NCBI RefSeq assembly: GCF_000374485.1
Contig: NZ_KB894495.1
Span: forward strand, 1-64,000
Source: Algicola sagamiensis DSM 14643
GTDB taxonomy: Bacteria > Pseudomonadota > Gammaproteobacteria > Enterobacterales > Alteromonadaceae
DNA length: 64,000 nt
Reading direction: 5' to 3'
The notes under the pieces were generated by a model. That model ran no database searches, was not told where the DNA came from, and worked only from the letters and a program-made list of their open reading frames with translations. The position numbers and the translations under genes are program-made. The first letter of the stretch is position 1. Every line of letters begins with the position of its first letter. Positions 37,279-47,185 of this stretch are shown piece by piece.

Positions 37279-38291
37279 ATGTCGCCTGGCATCAACTCGC
37301 CTATCTACATGGTGAGCCGACCACGAAAGCATTATTTAAGCAGCAAGATGAAGATTTTATTGTTGAAGAGGTCTTGGGCTTTGAGTTGACGGGTGAAGGG
37401 GAACACGTTTGTCTTCTTATTGAAAAGCAAGGTGAAAATACACAATTCGTTGCAAAAAAAATAGCGTCTTATGCTGATGTAAAGCCAAGGGAAGTTAGCT
37501 ATGCAGGATTGAAAGACCGTCATGGGATCACCCGTCAGTGGTTTAGTGTTCCAGTCCCGATTAAAAAAGAACTGGATTGGACTGATTTTTCAACTGAAAC
37601 GATCCGTATATTGAAAGTGCAGCGACACAATAAAAAATTGAGAACAGGCTGCCTGCTGGGTAATCGCTTTATTGTGACATTAAAAGAGGTGTCTGATATT
37701 GAGAATGTTCAGTCACGTTGTGAGCAAGTTCAAAAGCAAGGTGTTCCCAATTACTTTGGGTTGCAGAGATTCGGTCATGATGGGAATAACCTTGGTTTAT
37801 TTCAGAGAATGGTTGAAGGCGAGCGGATCCGAGATAAAAAACTCAAAGGTTTGATCATATCGAGTGCTCGTTCTTTGATTTTTAATCGAATCGTCTCGAC
37901 TCGGCTGAGTCAACAAGGAATGATGCCGATGAATGGTGATGCATTTTTACTTTCTGGGAGTCGCTCTTTTTTCTCGTCATCTGTCGATGAGGAGATTCAG
38001 TCACGTTTAGCATCTGGAGATATTCAGCTTTCTGCACCGCTTGTAGGAAAAGGAAACCCGTCCAGTGAAGAGGATGCATTCGCATTTGAGCAAGCAAGTA
38101 TTGCAGAATGGCAGCCTTGGGCTGATGCGCTTGTCGATCTTGATGTAAAGTCGGAAAGACGAGGAATGTTGCTCAAACCAGAGGGAATGCAGTGGGACAT
38201 CGACGAGGGAAATCGTTCGATGACTTTACGTTTCTTTTTACCAAGTGGCGCATATGCAACAGCGGTGATCCGGGAGTTGGTTTATTTTTGA
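37272..38291 (+). CDS. truD: tRNA pseudouridine synthase TruD
   Basis: A 339-residue enzyme that makes pseudouridine 13 in tRNA-Glu. The catalytic Asp82 lies in [32 protein letters not shown] and [18 protein letters not shown] are family motifs. Normal length. The stop is 20 bp before the surE start. Confidence 0.96.
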   Translation: MLDVAWHQLAYLHGEPTTKALFKQQDEDFIVEEVLGFELTGEGEHVCLLIEKQGENTQFVAKKIASYADVKPREVSYAGLKDRHGITRQWFSVPVPIKKELDWTDFSTETIRILKVQRHNKKLRTGCLLGNRFIVTLKEVSDIENVQSRCEQVQKQGVPNYFGLQRFGHDGNNLGLFQRMVEGERIRDKKLKGLIISSARSLIFNRIVSTRLSQQGMMPMNGDAFLLSGSRSFFSSSVDEEIQSRLASGDIQLSAPLVGKGNPSSEEDAFAFEQASIAEWQPWADALVDLDVKSERRGMLLKPEGMQWDIDEGNRSMTLRFFLPSGAYATAVIRELVYF

Positions 38292-38311
38292 CCTCAAAGG
38301 TAGATAACAAT

Positions 38312-39067
38312 ATGAATATTCTGCTCAGTAATGATGATGGTGTAAACGCAGAAGGAATCATCGTCCTTCAAAAACATTTGAGTGAGATTGCTTCGGTATT
38401 TACTGTTGCACCAGATCGTAACTGTAGTGGTGCGAGTAATAGTTTGACCTTATTAAATCCACTCAGAGCGGAACAATTGGAAAATGGCTTTCATGCTGTG
38501 AATGGGACGCCGACCGACTGTGTTCATCTTGCGATTAATCAATTGATGGAAGCGCCACCAGATCTTGTTGTTTCCGGTATTAATAATGGGCCAAATCTTG
38601 GTGATGATGTTATCTACTCTGGTACTGTAGCTGCTGCGACAGAAGGAAGACACCTAGGTCTTCCTGCGATTGCTGTTTCTTTAAATGGAAAGCAACAAAA
38701 GCACTATGATACCGCAGCACTCGTTGTGATGAATGTGCTGAAAAGGCTAAAAGCACATCCACTCCCAGCAGATCAAATACTCAACATTAATGTGCCAGAT
38801 ATTCCATTTGAAGCACTCAAAGGTATTGAAGTAACCCGTCTTGGACGGCGCCATAAAGCGGATACGATGCAACGGCAGACAGATCCTTGGGGAAGAGATG
38901 TTTTTTGGTATGGCTCTCTTGGTCAGGAAATGGATGCTGGTGAAGGCACAGATTTTCATGCCATTGCAAATAATAAAGCTTCTGTAACACCAATTACTGT
39001 CGATATGACAGCGTATCACAGTATTGAACAACTGAAGGATTGGTTAAGTGAGGGACAGTTCCTGTGA
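38312..39067 (+). CDS. surE: 5'/3'-nucleotidase SurE
   Basis: A 251-residue survival protein that dephosphorylates nucleoside monophosphates. It starts [10 protein letters not shown] with the metal-binding Asp8-Asp9, followed by [27 protein letters not shown] and [20 protein letters not shown]. The ATG at 38312 was chosen because the active-site Asp pair must lie at residues 8-9 and AAAGG precedes it; a longer frame opens upstream inside truD. Overlaps pcm by 1 base. Confidence 0.96.
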   Translation: MNILLSNDDGVNAEGIIVLQKHLSEIASVFTVAPDRNCSGASNSLTLLNPLRAEQLENGFHAVNGTPTDCVHLAINQLMEAPPDLVVSGINNGPNLGDDVIYSGTVAAATEGRHLGLPAIAVSLNGKQQKHYDTAALVVMNVLKRLKAHPLPADQILNINVPDIPFEALKGIEVTRLGRRHKADTMQRQTDPWGRDVFWYGSLGQEMDAGEGTDFHAIANNKASVTPITVDMTAYHSIEQLKDWLSEGQFL

Positions 39068-39702
39068 TGTTAAGTTCTTATCGTCGTAGTGCTGAACAGT
39101 TGATCCAACGTCTGGCAACAGATGGGATCCGCAATGAGAAAGTGTTGACTGCCATGATGCGTACACCACGACATATATTCATGGATCCAATTCTTGCACA
39201 TCGAGCTTATGAGAATACCGCGTTACCGATTGGTTTAGGTCAGACAATATCCCAGCCCTATATTGTGGCAAAAATGACGGAGCTTCTTTTACAAAAAAAT
39301 GTAAGTAAAGTTCTTGAAATAGGTACTGGCTCTGGTTACCAAGCCGCGATTCTTGCGCAGGTTGTTGATGAACTATATTCGGTAGAACGAATCAAAAGCC
39401 TGCAATGGCAGGCAAAGCGTCGATTACAAAAACTGGATCTTCATAATGTAAAAATGCGTCATGGAGATGGTTGGGAGGGATGGCCTTCCAAAGCGCCTTA
39501 TGATGGAATTATTGTCACAGCAGCAGCTGAGCGTCTTCCTGAAGCATTGTTACATCAATTAAAAGATGGTGGCGTCCTAATTTGTCCAGTAGGTCAGACA
39601 GAGCAGTACCTGATCGTGATTGAACGACAGGGGGATAAATATATTGAGAGCCGACATGAAGCTGTTCGCTTTGTGCCTTTGGTTCCAGGGGAAATCGAAT
39701 GA
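39067..39702 (+). CDS. pcm: Protein-L-isoaspartate O-methyltransferase Pcm
   Basis: A 211-residue enzyme that repairs isoaspartyl residues in aged proteins using SAM. Motifs: [41 protein letters not shown] loop [15 protein letters not shown], and [13 protein letters not shown]. The ATG overlaps the surE stop (TGATG); a GTG three bases upstream is an alternative. The end overlaps the next gene by 4 bp (ATGA). Confidence 0.96.
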   Translation: MLSSYRRSAEQLIQRLATDGIRNEKVLTAMMRTPRHIFMDPILAHRAYENTALPIGLGQTISQPYIVAKMTELLLQKNVSKVLEIGTGSGYQAAILAQVVDELYSVERIKSLQWQAKRRLQKLDLHNVKMRHGDGWEGWPSKAPYDGIIVTAAAERLPEALLHQLKDGGVLICPVGQTEQYLIVIERQGDKYIESRHEAVRFVPLVPGEIE

Positions 39703-40280
39703 AATTATTTTCTGCGTTATACGATAAAACGCTGGAATGGGCAAAACATAAGTATGCAGCGTATCTCTTACCTCTATTAAGTTTTGCGGAATCGGTTATT
39801 TTTCCAATTCCGCCTGATGTGATGTTAGCACCGATGTGCTTATCTCAACCGAAGAAGGCGTGGTTTTACGCACTTTCAACAACAATTGGTTCGTTAATTG
39901 GTGGTATTGTTGGTTATGCGCTGGGTTACTTTCTCTATGATGTTGCTGTATTACCAGTTATTGAGATGTTTGGTTATCAGTCTAAGTTGGCAGAAATGGA
40001 AAGCTGGTTTCGTGAGTATGGGGTGTGGATTGTGTTTCTCGCGGGATTCTCTCCAATTCCCTATAAGTTGTTTACAGTGACAGCAGGGATGATGCAACTG
40101 GCTTTCTTTCCATTTGTTATTGCTTCACTTGTTAGCCGGGGGCTTAGATTCTTTTTGGTTGCTGGCTTGATGCGCCTCGGAGGAGAGAAGTTTCAGGAGA
40201 AATTACGTGATTGGGTTGATGTGATTGGCTGGGGCGTTGTGATTCTCGCAATCGGCGCATACCTTTACACCAAACTATAA
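39699..40280 (+). CDS. yqaA: YqaA-family membrane protein (VTT/DedA-like)
   Basis: A 193-residue inner-membrane protein with 4-5 hydrophobic segments. It has the VTT/DedA signature: [17 protein letters not shown] early, [18 protein letters not shown], and [17 protein letters not shown] in the second half. Members of the wider family move lipids across the membrane; the exact role of YqaA is not established. It sits between pcm and nlpD, as in many gammaproteobacteria. Confidence 0.92.
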   Translation: MKLFSALYDKTLEWAKHKYAAYLLPLLSFAESVIFPIPPDVMLAPMCLSQPKKAWFYALSTTIGSLIGGIVGYALGYFLYDVAVLPVIEMFGYQSKLAEMESWFREYGVWIVFLAGFSPIPYKLFTVTAGMMQLAFFPFVIASLVSRGLRFFLVAGLMRLGGEKFQEKLRDWVDVIGWGVVILAIGAYLYTKL

Positions 40281-40298
40281 ATAAATACTTTCAGGCTG

Positions 40299-41189
40299 AT
40301 GTATCGTCCATTGTATCTCAATATAAAATTCGTCGCTGTGCTCATCTTGCTCATCTTGCTCATGGGGCTGGGTGGTTGTGCACAGCGAAAATCTCCCGCT
40401 CCTGTGACTTCGATTGAAAAGACGAAAATACAAACGACAAAGAAAAAGTACCTGACGAACAAAAAAAATTCATTTAAGGATAGGAAGTGGTACAAGGTCA
40501 AGAAGGGAGAAACTCTGTATGCAATTGCTTGGCGGGCTGGGCAAGACTATCGTTACCTTGCAAAAATTAACAATATATCAAAGGATTATGTGATTTACTC
40601 AGGGCAGCTGTTGAAGCTTACAGGTACAGTAAAGGCAAGTCAAAATAGACCTCAAAAGCAGAATAAAAGTTCATCAAACCAGGTGAAAAAATCAACTGGT
40701 CCAACCAATAAAGTGAATAAAACAGTTGTCAGGCGTACCCAAGAGGAGTATGGTCGAAAGCGTGACACAAAAAATAACCAATTAAAGGTCACAGAAAAGA
40801 AAAAGTTTTCAAATAAAATTAGAGGCTGGAAATGGCCCGTCGGTGGAAAGATAACGCGGAAGTTTTCGTCCGCAGCGCAGGGTTATAAAGGAATTGATAT
40901 TGTAGGAAGAAAAGGGATGAACGTCGTAGCAGCGGCTGGGGGTAAAGTGGTTTATGCCGGAAGTGCTTTGAGAGGATATGGGAATCTGGTGATTATTAAG
41001 CACAATGAGGATTATCTGAGTGCTTATGCACATAATGATCGGATTCTGGTGAAAGAAAGGGAATACGTAAAGGCAGGGCAGCTTATCGCCGAAATGGGGA
41101 AGACGGGTACGGACAGCGTGAAACTGCGTTTTGAAGTGCGGTATCGCGGTAAATCTGTAAACCCCGAAAAATACTTACCGAAGCGGTAA
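40299..41189 (+). CDS. nlpD: Lipoprotein NlpD (LysM + M23 amidase activator)
   Basis: 296 residues. Lipobox LMGLGGC near residue 27; LysM domain about 66-110 (WYKVKKGETLYAIAWRAGQD); a Lys/Asn-rich linker; and a C-terminal M23 domain (about 180-290: WPVGGKITRKFSS, GYKGIDIVGRKGMNVVAAAG, RGYGNLVIIKHN). The metal ligands of active LytM endopeptidases are not all there (GIDI in place of HxGxD), as expected for NlpD, which activates the amidase AmiC at the septum. The rpoS promoter usually lies inside this gene. Confidence 0.95.
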   Translation: MYRPLYLNIKFVAVLILLILLMGLGGCAQRKSPAPVTSIEKTKIQTTKKKYLTNKKNSFKDRKWYKVKKGETLYAIAWRAGQDYRYLAKINNISKDYVIYSGQLLKLTGTVKASQNRPQKQNKSSSNQVKKSTGPTNKVNKTVVRRTQEEYGRKRDTKNNQLKVTEKKKFSNKIRGWKWPVGGKITRKFSSAAQGYKGIDIVGRKGMNVVAAAGGKVVYAGSALRGYGNLVIIKHNEDYLSAYAHNDRILVKEREYVKAGQLIAEMGKTGTDSVKLRFEVRYRGKSVNPEKYLPKR

Positions 41190-41270
41190 CGACGTAAGAC
41201 AAACAATCGGCTTAGGGGGAAGGAAGGTGCGCAGTAGCAGCTTTTATTGGGTCTGATTGGGAGACAGCGT

Positions 41271-42251
41271 ATGGGTCACAAAAACGCAGAAAGCCAAGTG
41301 GCTGAAATCGAAGTCGAGAGTGATTCTGAGGAAACACTCGTTATCGAAGAGAATTCAGCTGAAGAAGAGGAGTCGCAAGCGGAGGAGGATTTATTCAACA
41401 AGGATGATGTACAACGGACACTCGATGCGACACAACTCTATCTCAGTGAGATAGGGTTCTCACCACTACTCACCGCAGAAGAAGAAGTTTTCTATGCACG
41501 TAATGCGCTCAAAGGGGATGAGTCGGCAAGAAAAAGGATGATCGAAAGTAACCTCAGACTCGTGGTGAAAATCGCGAGGCGGTATAACAATCGGGGGCTT
41601 GCGCTGCTCGATTTGATCGAAGAAGGTAATCTTGGGTTAATCCGTGCAGTTGAAAAGTTCGATCCGGAACGTGGATTTCGCTTTTCAACATATGCAACCT
41701 GGTGGATCCGACAAACCATTGAACGGGCGATTATGAATCAAACCCGGACAATTCGTTTACCGATTCATGTGGTGAAGGAACTCAATGTTTACCTCAGAAC
41801 GGCTAGAGAGCTTGCACAAAAGCTTGATCATGAGCCGACCGCGGAAGAAATCGCTGAGCGACTAGATAAACCGGTCGATGAAGTGAGTAAGATGCTGCGG
41901 CTTAATGAAAAAATCAGTTCAGTCGATACACCGATCGGCGGAGAAAATGACAAAGCATTACTTGACGTCATTGCTGATGAACGTGGTACTGGACCTGAAA
42001 ACCGTTTACAGGACCAGGATATCAAGCTCAATATTGTTCATTGGCTTGAAGAATTAAATCCCAAACAGCGTGAAGTTCTGGCAAGGCGTTTTGGCTTACT
42101 TGGATATGAGCCATCCACGCTGGAAGACGTTGGAAAAGAGATTGGTTTGACACGAGAACGTGTCCGCCAGATCCAAGTTGAGGCGCTTAGGCGCCTGAAA
42201 GAAATCGTGACTCACGAAGGCTTATCGATCGAATCACTCTTTCAATCGTAA
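41271..42251 (+). CDS. rpoS: RNA polymerase sigma factor RpoS
   Basis: A stationary-phase/general-stress sigma factor of about 326 residues. Region 1.2 ([20 protein letters not shown]), region 2 ([40 protein letters not shown]), region 3 and region 4 with the -35 helix ([20 protein letters not shown]) are all present; the C-terminus SIESLFQS is the short RpoS type. ATG at 41271 with GGGAGA 6 nt upstream is better than a TTG at 41247. The acidic N-terminus (about 10-45) is longer than in E. coli. A terminator follows. Confidence 0.97.
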   Translation: MGHKNAESQVAEIEVESDSEETLVIEENSAEEEESQAEEDLFNKDDVQRTLDATQLYLSEIGFSPLLTAEEEVFYARNALKGDESARKRMIESNLRLVVKIARRYNNRGLALLDLIEEGNLGLIRAVEKFDPERGFRFSTYATWWIRQTIERAIMNQTRTIRLPIHVVKELNVYLRTARELAQKLDHEPTAEEIAERLDKPVDEVSKMLRLNEKISSVDTPIGGENDKALLDVIADERGTGPENRLQDQDIKLNIVHWLEELNPKQREVLARRFGLLGYEPSTLEDVGKEIGLTRERVRQIQVEALRRLKEIVTHEGLSIESLFQS

Positions 42252-42264
42252 ATGCGAACGCTCC

Positions 42265-42297
42265 AATCAACAGCCCAATCGGGCTGTTGATTCTTCG
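42265..42297 (+). terminator. Terminator after rpoS
   Basis: AATCAACAGCCC (42265-42276), AATC loop, GGGCTGTTGATT (42281-42292), then CTTCG. A 12-bp perfect stem. Confidence 0.85.
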
Positions 42298-42498
42298 GTC
42301 CTCACAGTGATAGAATCCCGCAAATTTTTCTGGTGAAGCCAACAATTGGTTGTGATTGAACCGGAAACACCACAATACTTCTATTTTCAAATTGGATTGT
42401 ATACTTATCATTGGTGTTTGTTTTCTTGAGTCACCAATACGTGTCGTCACATCTTGAATTTGTGTATAGGAGTACATCCGACTTTCATAAACAGGAGT

Positions 42499-43506
42499 AT
42501 GACATTGCGTAATCAGAAACCTCTTGTTGATTTACATCGACACTTAGACGGAAATATTCGAGCTGAAACCATACTTGCTTTAGGTCAATCTTTTTCAGTA
42601 GACCTACCTGCAAATACTCTCGAGTCGCTGCGTCCTTTTGTTCAAGTCATGGAGCCTCAGCCCGACTTAATGGCGTTTATTGAGAAGCTGGATTTGGGGT
42701 TGAAAGTTCTTGGAGATCTAGAGGCATGTCGTCGAGTAGCGTATGAAAATGTAGAAGACTTAAAGCGAGCGCATATCGACTATGCAGAGCTAAGGTTTTC
42801 CCCTTATGTCATGGCGATGACGCATCACTTGCCAATGGAAGGTGTTGTTGAGGCGGTGATTGATGGTGTAAAAGCCGGGGAGCGTGACTTTGATGTCCAA
42901 ACGAACTTAATCGGAATACTCTGTAGAACACATGGTGTTGAACATTGTTCCCAAGAGCTAGATGCTTTGCTAACCCATAAAGACAATATTGTTGCATTAG
43001 ACCTGGCTGGTAACGAAAAAGATTTTCCAGGAGAGTTATTTGTTTCTCATTTTCAAAAAGCGAGAGATGAAGGCCTCAACATTACCATTCATGCAGGAGA
43101 AGCCGATGGACCTCATAGTGTAAAGCATGCCATTGATGTTCTTGGAGCAACACGTATTGGGCATGGGATTAATGCGATTCATGACCCTGCACTAATGGAA
43201 GAAATGGTAAGGAATGACATCGTTTTAGAAGTGTGCTTAACATCAAATTTGCAAACGAATACTGTGCCATCCATCGCGTCTCATCCGATTCGAGAATTTT
43301 TAAAGCAAGGTTTAACGGTCACACTAAACACGGATGACCCTGCAGTTGAAGGGATTGAACTATTAGATGAATATCAAATTGCGCAAGATGTGGTTGGTCT
43401 CAGTGATTCAGAATTGATGCAAATACAGGAAAATGGTGTTCAAGCTGCCTTCTTATCTGAGTCAGGAAAGACAGCTCTTTATGCAAAATGTGCATGTTCT
43501 CAGTAA
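42499..43506 (+). CDS. add: Adenosine deaminase
   Basis: About 335 residues; hydrolyses adenosine to inosine. Zinc ligands in [11 protein letters not shown], catalytic Glu in [11 protein letters not shown], and [10 protein letters not shown] are all visible, with strong likeness to E. coli Add ([20 protein letters not shown]). Start ambiguous: ATG at 42499 is only 1 nt after AGGAG (42493-42497), while TTG at 42505 has a 7-nt spacing; the family aligns from about there. A frame opens further upstream at 42454 but looks unrelated. Confidence 0.93.
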   Translation: MTLRNQKPLVDLHRHLDGNIRAETILALGQSFSVDLPANTLESLRPFVQVMEPQPDLMAFIEKLDLGLKVLGDLEACRRVAYENVEDLKRAHIDYAELRFSPYVMAMTHHLPMEGVVEAVIDGVKAGERDFDVQTNLIGILCRTHGVEHCSQELDALLTHKDNIVALDLAGNEKDFPGELFVSHFQKARDEGLNITIHAGEADGPHSVKHAIDVLGATRIGHGINAIHDPALMEEMVRNDIVLEVCLTSNLQTNTVPSIASHPIREFLKQGLTVTLNTDDPAVEGIELLDEYQIAQDVVGLSDSELMQIQENGVQAAFLSESGKTALYAKCACSQ

Positions 43507-43516
43507 AAAGATAAAG

Positions 43517-43532
43517 GCCCTTTAGAAAGGGC
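43517..43532. terminator. Short hairpin between add and rluA
   Basis: GCCCTTT and AAAGGGC flank a 2-nt loop at 43524-43525; it overlaps the last rluA codons. On the minus strand it is followed by CCTTTATCTTTTT, so it can terminate rluA; A-rich sequence on the other side suits add. Confidence 0.7.
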
Positions 43533-44175
43533 AAGGTGAGAAAAAGCGCATCTCTTTCTCAGTGATAGGATGCGTGACTTGCAACATTTCTGCATGGAGT
43601 TGGAGGCGAGTAGCCATTGATTTGGCTTTCTCGTGTGCATAAAGACGGTCGCCTAATATCGGTGTATCAAGGCTGAGCATGTGAACTCGCAATTGATGAG
43701 AACGACCTGTTATTGGTGTTAAAGCAACGCGTGTGACTTCTGACTCAGTCTCTAAAACCTGCCAAAAAGTTTGTGATGGTTTTCCGACTTCATGATCGAC
43801 TTTTTGTTTAGGGCGGTTTGGCCAATCACAAATGAGTGGCAGATCGACTTGTCCACTTGACGTGGGAAGTCGTCCAAAAATACGAGCGATATAGCGCTTT
43901 TGAGTCAATCGTTCTTGGAATTGACGACTTAAATCCCTGTGTGTCGCTTTATTGAGTGCCATGATGAGAATCCCTGATGTTGCCATATCTAATCGATGGA
44001 CAATCGTTGCAGTTGGGTAAACTGTTTGCACACGCTTTTCGAGAGAGTCTCGATGGGCAGGATCTTTTCCAGGAACTGTAAGCAACCCACTTGGTTTATT
44101 CAATACGATCAGATCATTATCAATGTGAAGAATATCGAGGTAAGGATCTTTTGGCGGATCGTAATTCAATAACAT
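43522..44175 (-). CDS. rluA: Pseudouridine synthase RluA
   Basis: A 217-residue enzyme, the short form without S4 domain, matching RluA (dual specificity: 23S rRNA U746 and tRNA U32). The catalytic Asp is in HRLDMATSGILIMAL; VLNKPSGLLTVPG, RYIARIFG and LTPITGRSHQLRVHM follow. Single gene, convergent with add. Confidence 0.93.
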   Translation of the reverse strand: MLLNYDPPKDPYLDILHIDNDLIVLNKPSGLLTVPGKDPAHRDSLEKRVQTVYPTATIVHRLDMATSGILIMALNKATHRDLSRQFQERLTQKRYIARIFGRLPTSSGQVDLPLICDWPNRPKQKVDHEVGKPSQTFWQVLETESEVTRVALTPITGRSHQLRVHMLSLDTPILGDRLYAHEKAKSMATRLQLHAEMLQVTHPITEKEMRFFSPCPF

Positions 44176-44277
44176 GTAAACTCCAACAACATGAGAACAC
44201 CAGAAATAACTCGTTTGGGTGCGGAATTCTAGCGTGTCATGAATGAAATGTCTAAAAGCTCGCGAGATCCAGTTTTC

Positions 44278-44844
44278 TTAAATTGCTTTTGCAACGGATA
44301 ATAAGCGAGTTTCTAGTTTGATACGACTCTGTTTTAAGGAAATTGGATTAATATAAATTTTAAACTTTTTACTGACTTTAATGAGGCTTAGCATTCCGCC
44401 ATTTCGTAGGAACGTCTCTCCTGTACCCATAATGAGTGATGATGAATAATTTTTCTTGATCAGGAGCAATTTATCCTTTTGGAGTGCATCTAAGCTGTAG
44501 ATAATATGGCACCTTTGTGCTGACTCAATGAGTTGTTTGACAGGATCACGTCCAGAAACATCATAGACAGAGAATAAATGGTTCTGAACTTTTTTATCTC
44601 CAATAAACTTTTCGAAATGTCGGGCAAGCTTTTTCGGTTGATGGCTCAAAAAACAGACCTGGAGTCTTTCAGTATCAGATTGAAAGGCATTTTTTGGCCA
44701 TATCACAAACTTGGATATCTTATATATAAAAGCAGAGGTTAGATCATCGGTTGTAAATTGGACTTTGGGTGCTGCAAATACCGGAGTATGCATCAATGTG
44801 ATGAGTAATAAGCATGTTGATAGCGTCTTTAGAATACGCTTCAT
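44278..44844 (-). CDS. YfiR-family periplasmic protein
   Basis: 188 residues with a signal peptide (about 1-24, ends PVFA) and a DUF4154/YfiR fold: FIYKISKFVIWPKNAF early, CHIIYSL in the middle, and the C-terminal GGMLSLIKVSKKFKIYINP with a terminal helix. YfiR of Pseudomonas represses the diguanylate cyclase YfiN from the periplasm. Here the divergent gene is also a membrane GGDEF protein, supporting a c-di-GMP link, although that protein is not YfiN-like. Confidence 0.88.
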   Translation of the reverse strand: MKRILKTLSTCLLLITLMHTPVFAAPKVQFTTDDLTSAFIYKISKFVIWPKNAFQSDTERLQVCFLSHQPKKLARHFEKFIGDKKVQNHLFSVYDVSGRDPVKQLIESAQRCHIIYSLDALQKDKLLLIKKNYSSSLIMGTGETFLRNGGMLSLIKVSKKFKIYINPISLKQSRIKLETRLLSVAKAI

Positions 44845-45169
44845 TCGATATTCCGATATTTCCTGTTAGGGTTTTATGATTGTTTATCAATTGTTGGCAC
44901 GTACTGGCCTCGTATTCATTATGACTTTGAATTTTAAAATTTACCGCATTTGATTGCATGAAATCACAAAATGCTCTTTTTCAAGGTACGGTCTACAATT
45001 TTAGGATGAATTATCGGCTTTCGCAGCCTGAGACGTATTTATATTTCAGTAACAGCGTTATGGATGAAAGATAAGTATGCCCTCATCTTTCGCTTTTCTT
45101 CGACGCAAGAAAAAGACATAATTGGCGGCAAACAATGCAATACCAAAATCATATGGAGCATAAAGCCTG
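44845..45169. other. 325-bp intergenic region between divergent yfiR-like and GGDEF genes
   Basis: No convincing ORF or RNA; it should hold both promoters, but I could not place either with confidence. A TGGCACG at 44895-44901 looks like half a sigma-54 site but lacks a correctly spaced -12 element. Confidence 0.6.
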
Positions 45170-47101
45170 ATGTTACAACGGATTTGCTCCGTTTTAGTGC
45201 TTTACTTAAGCTTTACAACATTTTCTATCTTGGCAGAAGAACTTACTTTGAGTTCTTTCATGTTAGACCTGATCAAAAAATCTGAGTCCTATGCTTCTTC
45301 TGATGCCCAAGAAGCGATCCGATATTTACGTTCCAGAGAAGAAAAGGTGTTAAGGGATGGTAATGCTCTAGAGAAAGCTTCATTTTACAACATGCTATGT
45401 GGTTTCTATGGCGATGCACGAGACTTTAAAAAGCAATTTGAGTGTGCCAAGAGAGGGATTCAATATGTTGAAGCGAAGCAACTCCCCATTCGAGCAAAGT
45501 TACTATACCAACTTGGTTTTTCTAATGAATTGATTGGCAATCATGCTGAGGCATTGAAGCATTATACAGAGGCCATCCAGTTAGCAAAAGCGCTTGACTT
45601 GAAACAACTCATTGCTGAAGGCCACTCATTTATCGGAAGTTATTATGCGGATAAAAATAAATATGCCGATGCACTGGAGCATTTAAAGAAAGCATACAAA
45701 ATGTCTTTGGATTTGGATGATCCTGAATTAACAGGCACCATTTTAAGCTCACTCGGTAACCTATATAGTTATTTGGGAGACGATGAGCAATCATTGATGT
45801 TGCATAAGAAATCATTGGAGTTAGCAAAGGAAGTGGACAATCTTGAGGAAGAAATCACTTCTCTGTATAACCTGGCTGCAACTTACACCGAAATGAAAGA
45901 CTTTCAGCAAGCAGCTTTCTACTATGACCAAATGTTACAGCGTTCTAAGTTATCAGAAAATAAAGCAAACCTTTATTTCTCCTATGCAGGTCTCGCTGAG
46001 ATATTTTTGGTGAAAGGGAAAGAAGAAGTTGCGCTCAGTTACATTGATGAAGCAGAAGTTTACTTAAAGCATGTGCAGGAATATTACTTCAGAACATTTC
46101 ATTTCATTCAAAAAGCACAAATTCTAAAAAATCTTGGACAAATCGAACATGCTGTCATGGAGCTGAATAAAGCAAAAGTGATGACAGAAAAGGAAGACTT
46201 TCAAAATGTGCAAAATCTTATTCTCAATATTCAGAGTCTAACAGCGAAACTACAAGCACAGCTAGGGGAGTGGGAAGAGGCATATAAGGCGCAGCAGAAA
46301 TATTTTGAGCTTTATGTGAAAGCACACAATAAAGATACAAAACGTCATGTTGAAAAATTAAAGATCAAATTTGATACGGAAAGACGGGAAACCGAAAACA
46401 AGATATTGGAACAAGACAACGCCATCCAGCGTTTAAGGTTAAAAGAAGCGCAGTGGCAGCGTCGTCTTCAATGGATGGTCGTCACCTTTTTTGCAATGAC
46501 AACCTGCTTTTTTATGTACGTGATCCTTCGTCAGCGTCGATCGAGAAGGTTGTTGGCGGTCCTTGCTGAAACAGACTCTTTGACTGAACTTCATAATCGG
46601 CGCTTTATTTACACAAAAGCAGAAAAACTTTTCAAAGAGCTTCGTTCAAAAGGGATCACGATGTCAGTGATCATTTTTGATATTGACTTGTTTAAGTCGA
46701 TTAATGACCAGTATGGCCATGCGACTGGCGATGATGTTCTTCGTTGGGTTGCTTCTTCCAGCAAACAGCAAATGCGCGAAAAAGATATTCTTGCCAGAAT
46801 TGGTGGGGAAGAGTTCCTCGCCGTATTACCCAATGTGGAGCACGATGTTGCCTTGCATATTGCAGAGCGGCTCCGACTTTACTTGGCACATAAGCCAAGG
46901 GAGTTTAATGGGCATATGTTCAAAGTCACAGCCAGCTTTGGGGTGGCGACTTGGAGTGAGGCAGTACCAAGTTTCGATCAGTTGGTTGCGAATGCAGATG
47001 GCGCGTTATATCGTGCCAAAGAGAGTGGACGCAATAATGTAAAGGCTGCAGAGGTGGATACTTCAGCTTCAGAAGAATCAAATATGACGCATGCAAGATA
47101 A
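45170..47101 (+). CDS. TPR-containing membrane diguanylate cyclase
   Basis: 643 residues: signal peptide about 1-22 (ends SILA), periplasmic TPR repeats about 30-400 (for example IGNHAEALKHYTEAIQLAKA and NKYADALEHLKKAYKM), coiled coil, one TM about 430-447 and a cytoplasmic GGDEF domain. The active-site motif is RIGGEEF near 543-549. An inhibitory-site RxxD (REKD) sits 5 residues before it, so c-di-GMP product inhibition is expected. The enzyme makes c-di-GMP from two GTP. The periplasmic TPR part probably senses a protein or peptide partner; the divergent YfiR-family protein is a candidate (inference). Confidence 0.93.
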   Translation: MLQRICSVLVLYLSFTTFSILAEELTLSSFMLDLIKKSESYASSDAQEAIRYLRSREEKVLRDGNALEKASFYNMLCGFYGDARDFKKQFECAKRGIQYVEAKQLPIRAKLLYQLGFSNELIGNHAEALKHYTEAIQLAKALDLKQLIAEGHSFIGSYYADKNKYADALEHLKKAYKMSLDLDDPELTGTILSSLGNLYSYLGDDEQSLMLHKKSLELAKEVDNLEEEITSLYNLAATYTEMKDFQQAAFYYDQMLQRSKLSENKANLYFSYAGLAEIFLVKGKEEVALSYIDEAEVYLKHVQEYYFRTFHFIQKAQILKNLGQIEHAVMELNKAKVMTEKEDFQNVQNLILNIQSLTAKLQAQLGEWEEAYKAQQKYFELYVKAHNKDTKRHVEKLKIKFDTERRETENKILEQDNAIQRLRLKEAQWQRRLQWMVVTFFAMTTCFFMYVILRQRRSRRLLAVLAETDSLTELHNRRFIYTKAEKLFKELRSKGITMSVIIFDIDLFKSINDQYGHATGDDVLRWVASSSKQQMREKDILARIGGEEFLAVLPNVEHDVALHIAERLRLYLAHKPREFNGHMFKVTASFGVATWSEAVPSFDQLVANADGALYRAKESGRNNVKAAEVDTSASEESNMTHAR

Positions 47102-47185
47102 AAATAAATTCGCATCATGCCAAAGTTATGAGATGATCGGCGGTTCTATCGTTCCAAAATAGAGTAAGTATAAAAAAGGTTCAGA

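Noticed and set aside
38192-38311. Upstream extension of surE inside truD
   Set aside because: It is the alternative frame of the truD 3' end; the SurE metal-binding Asp pair must lie at residues 8-9, which fits ATG 38312.
44895-44909. Possible sigma-54 promoter (TGGCACG) upstream of the GGDEF gene
   Set aside because: The -12 element is one base too close and reads GGCC, not TTGC.
45064-45285. 73-codon frame ahead of and overlapping the GGDEF gene
   Set aside because: No ribosome binding site, it overlaps the signal-peptide region of the real gene in another frame, and its composition is not protein-like.
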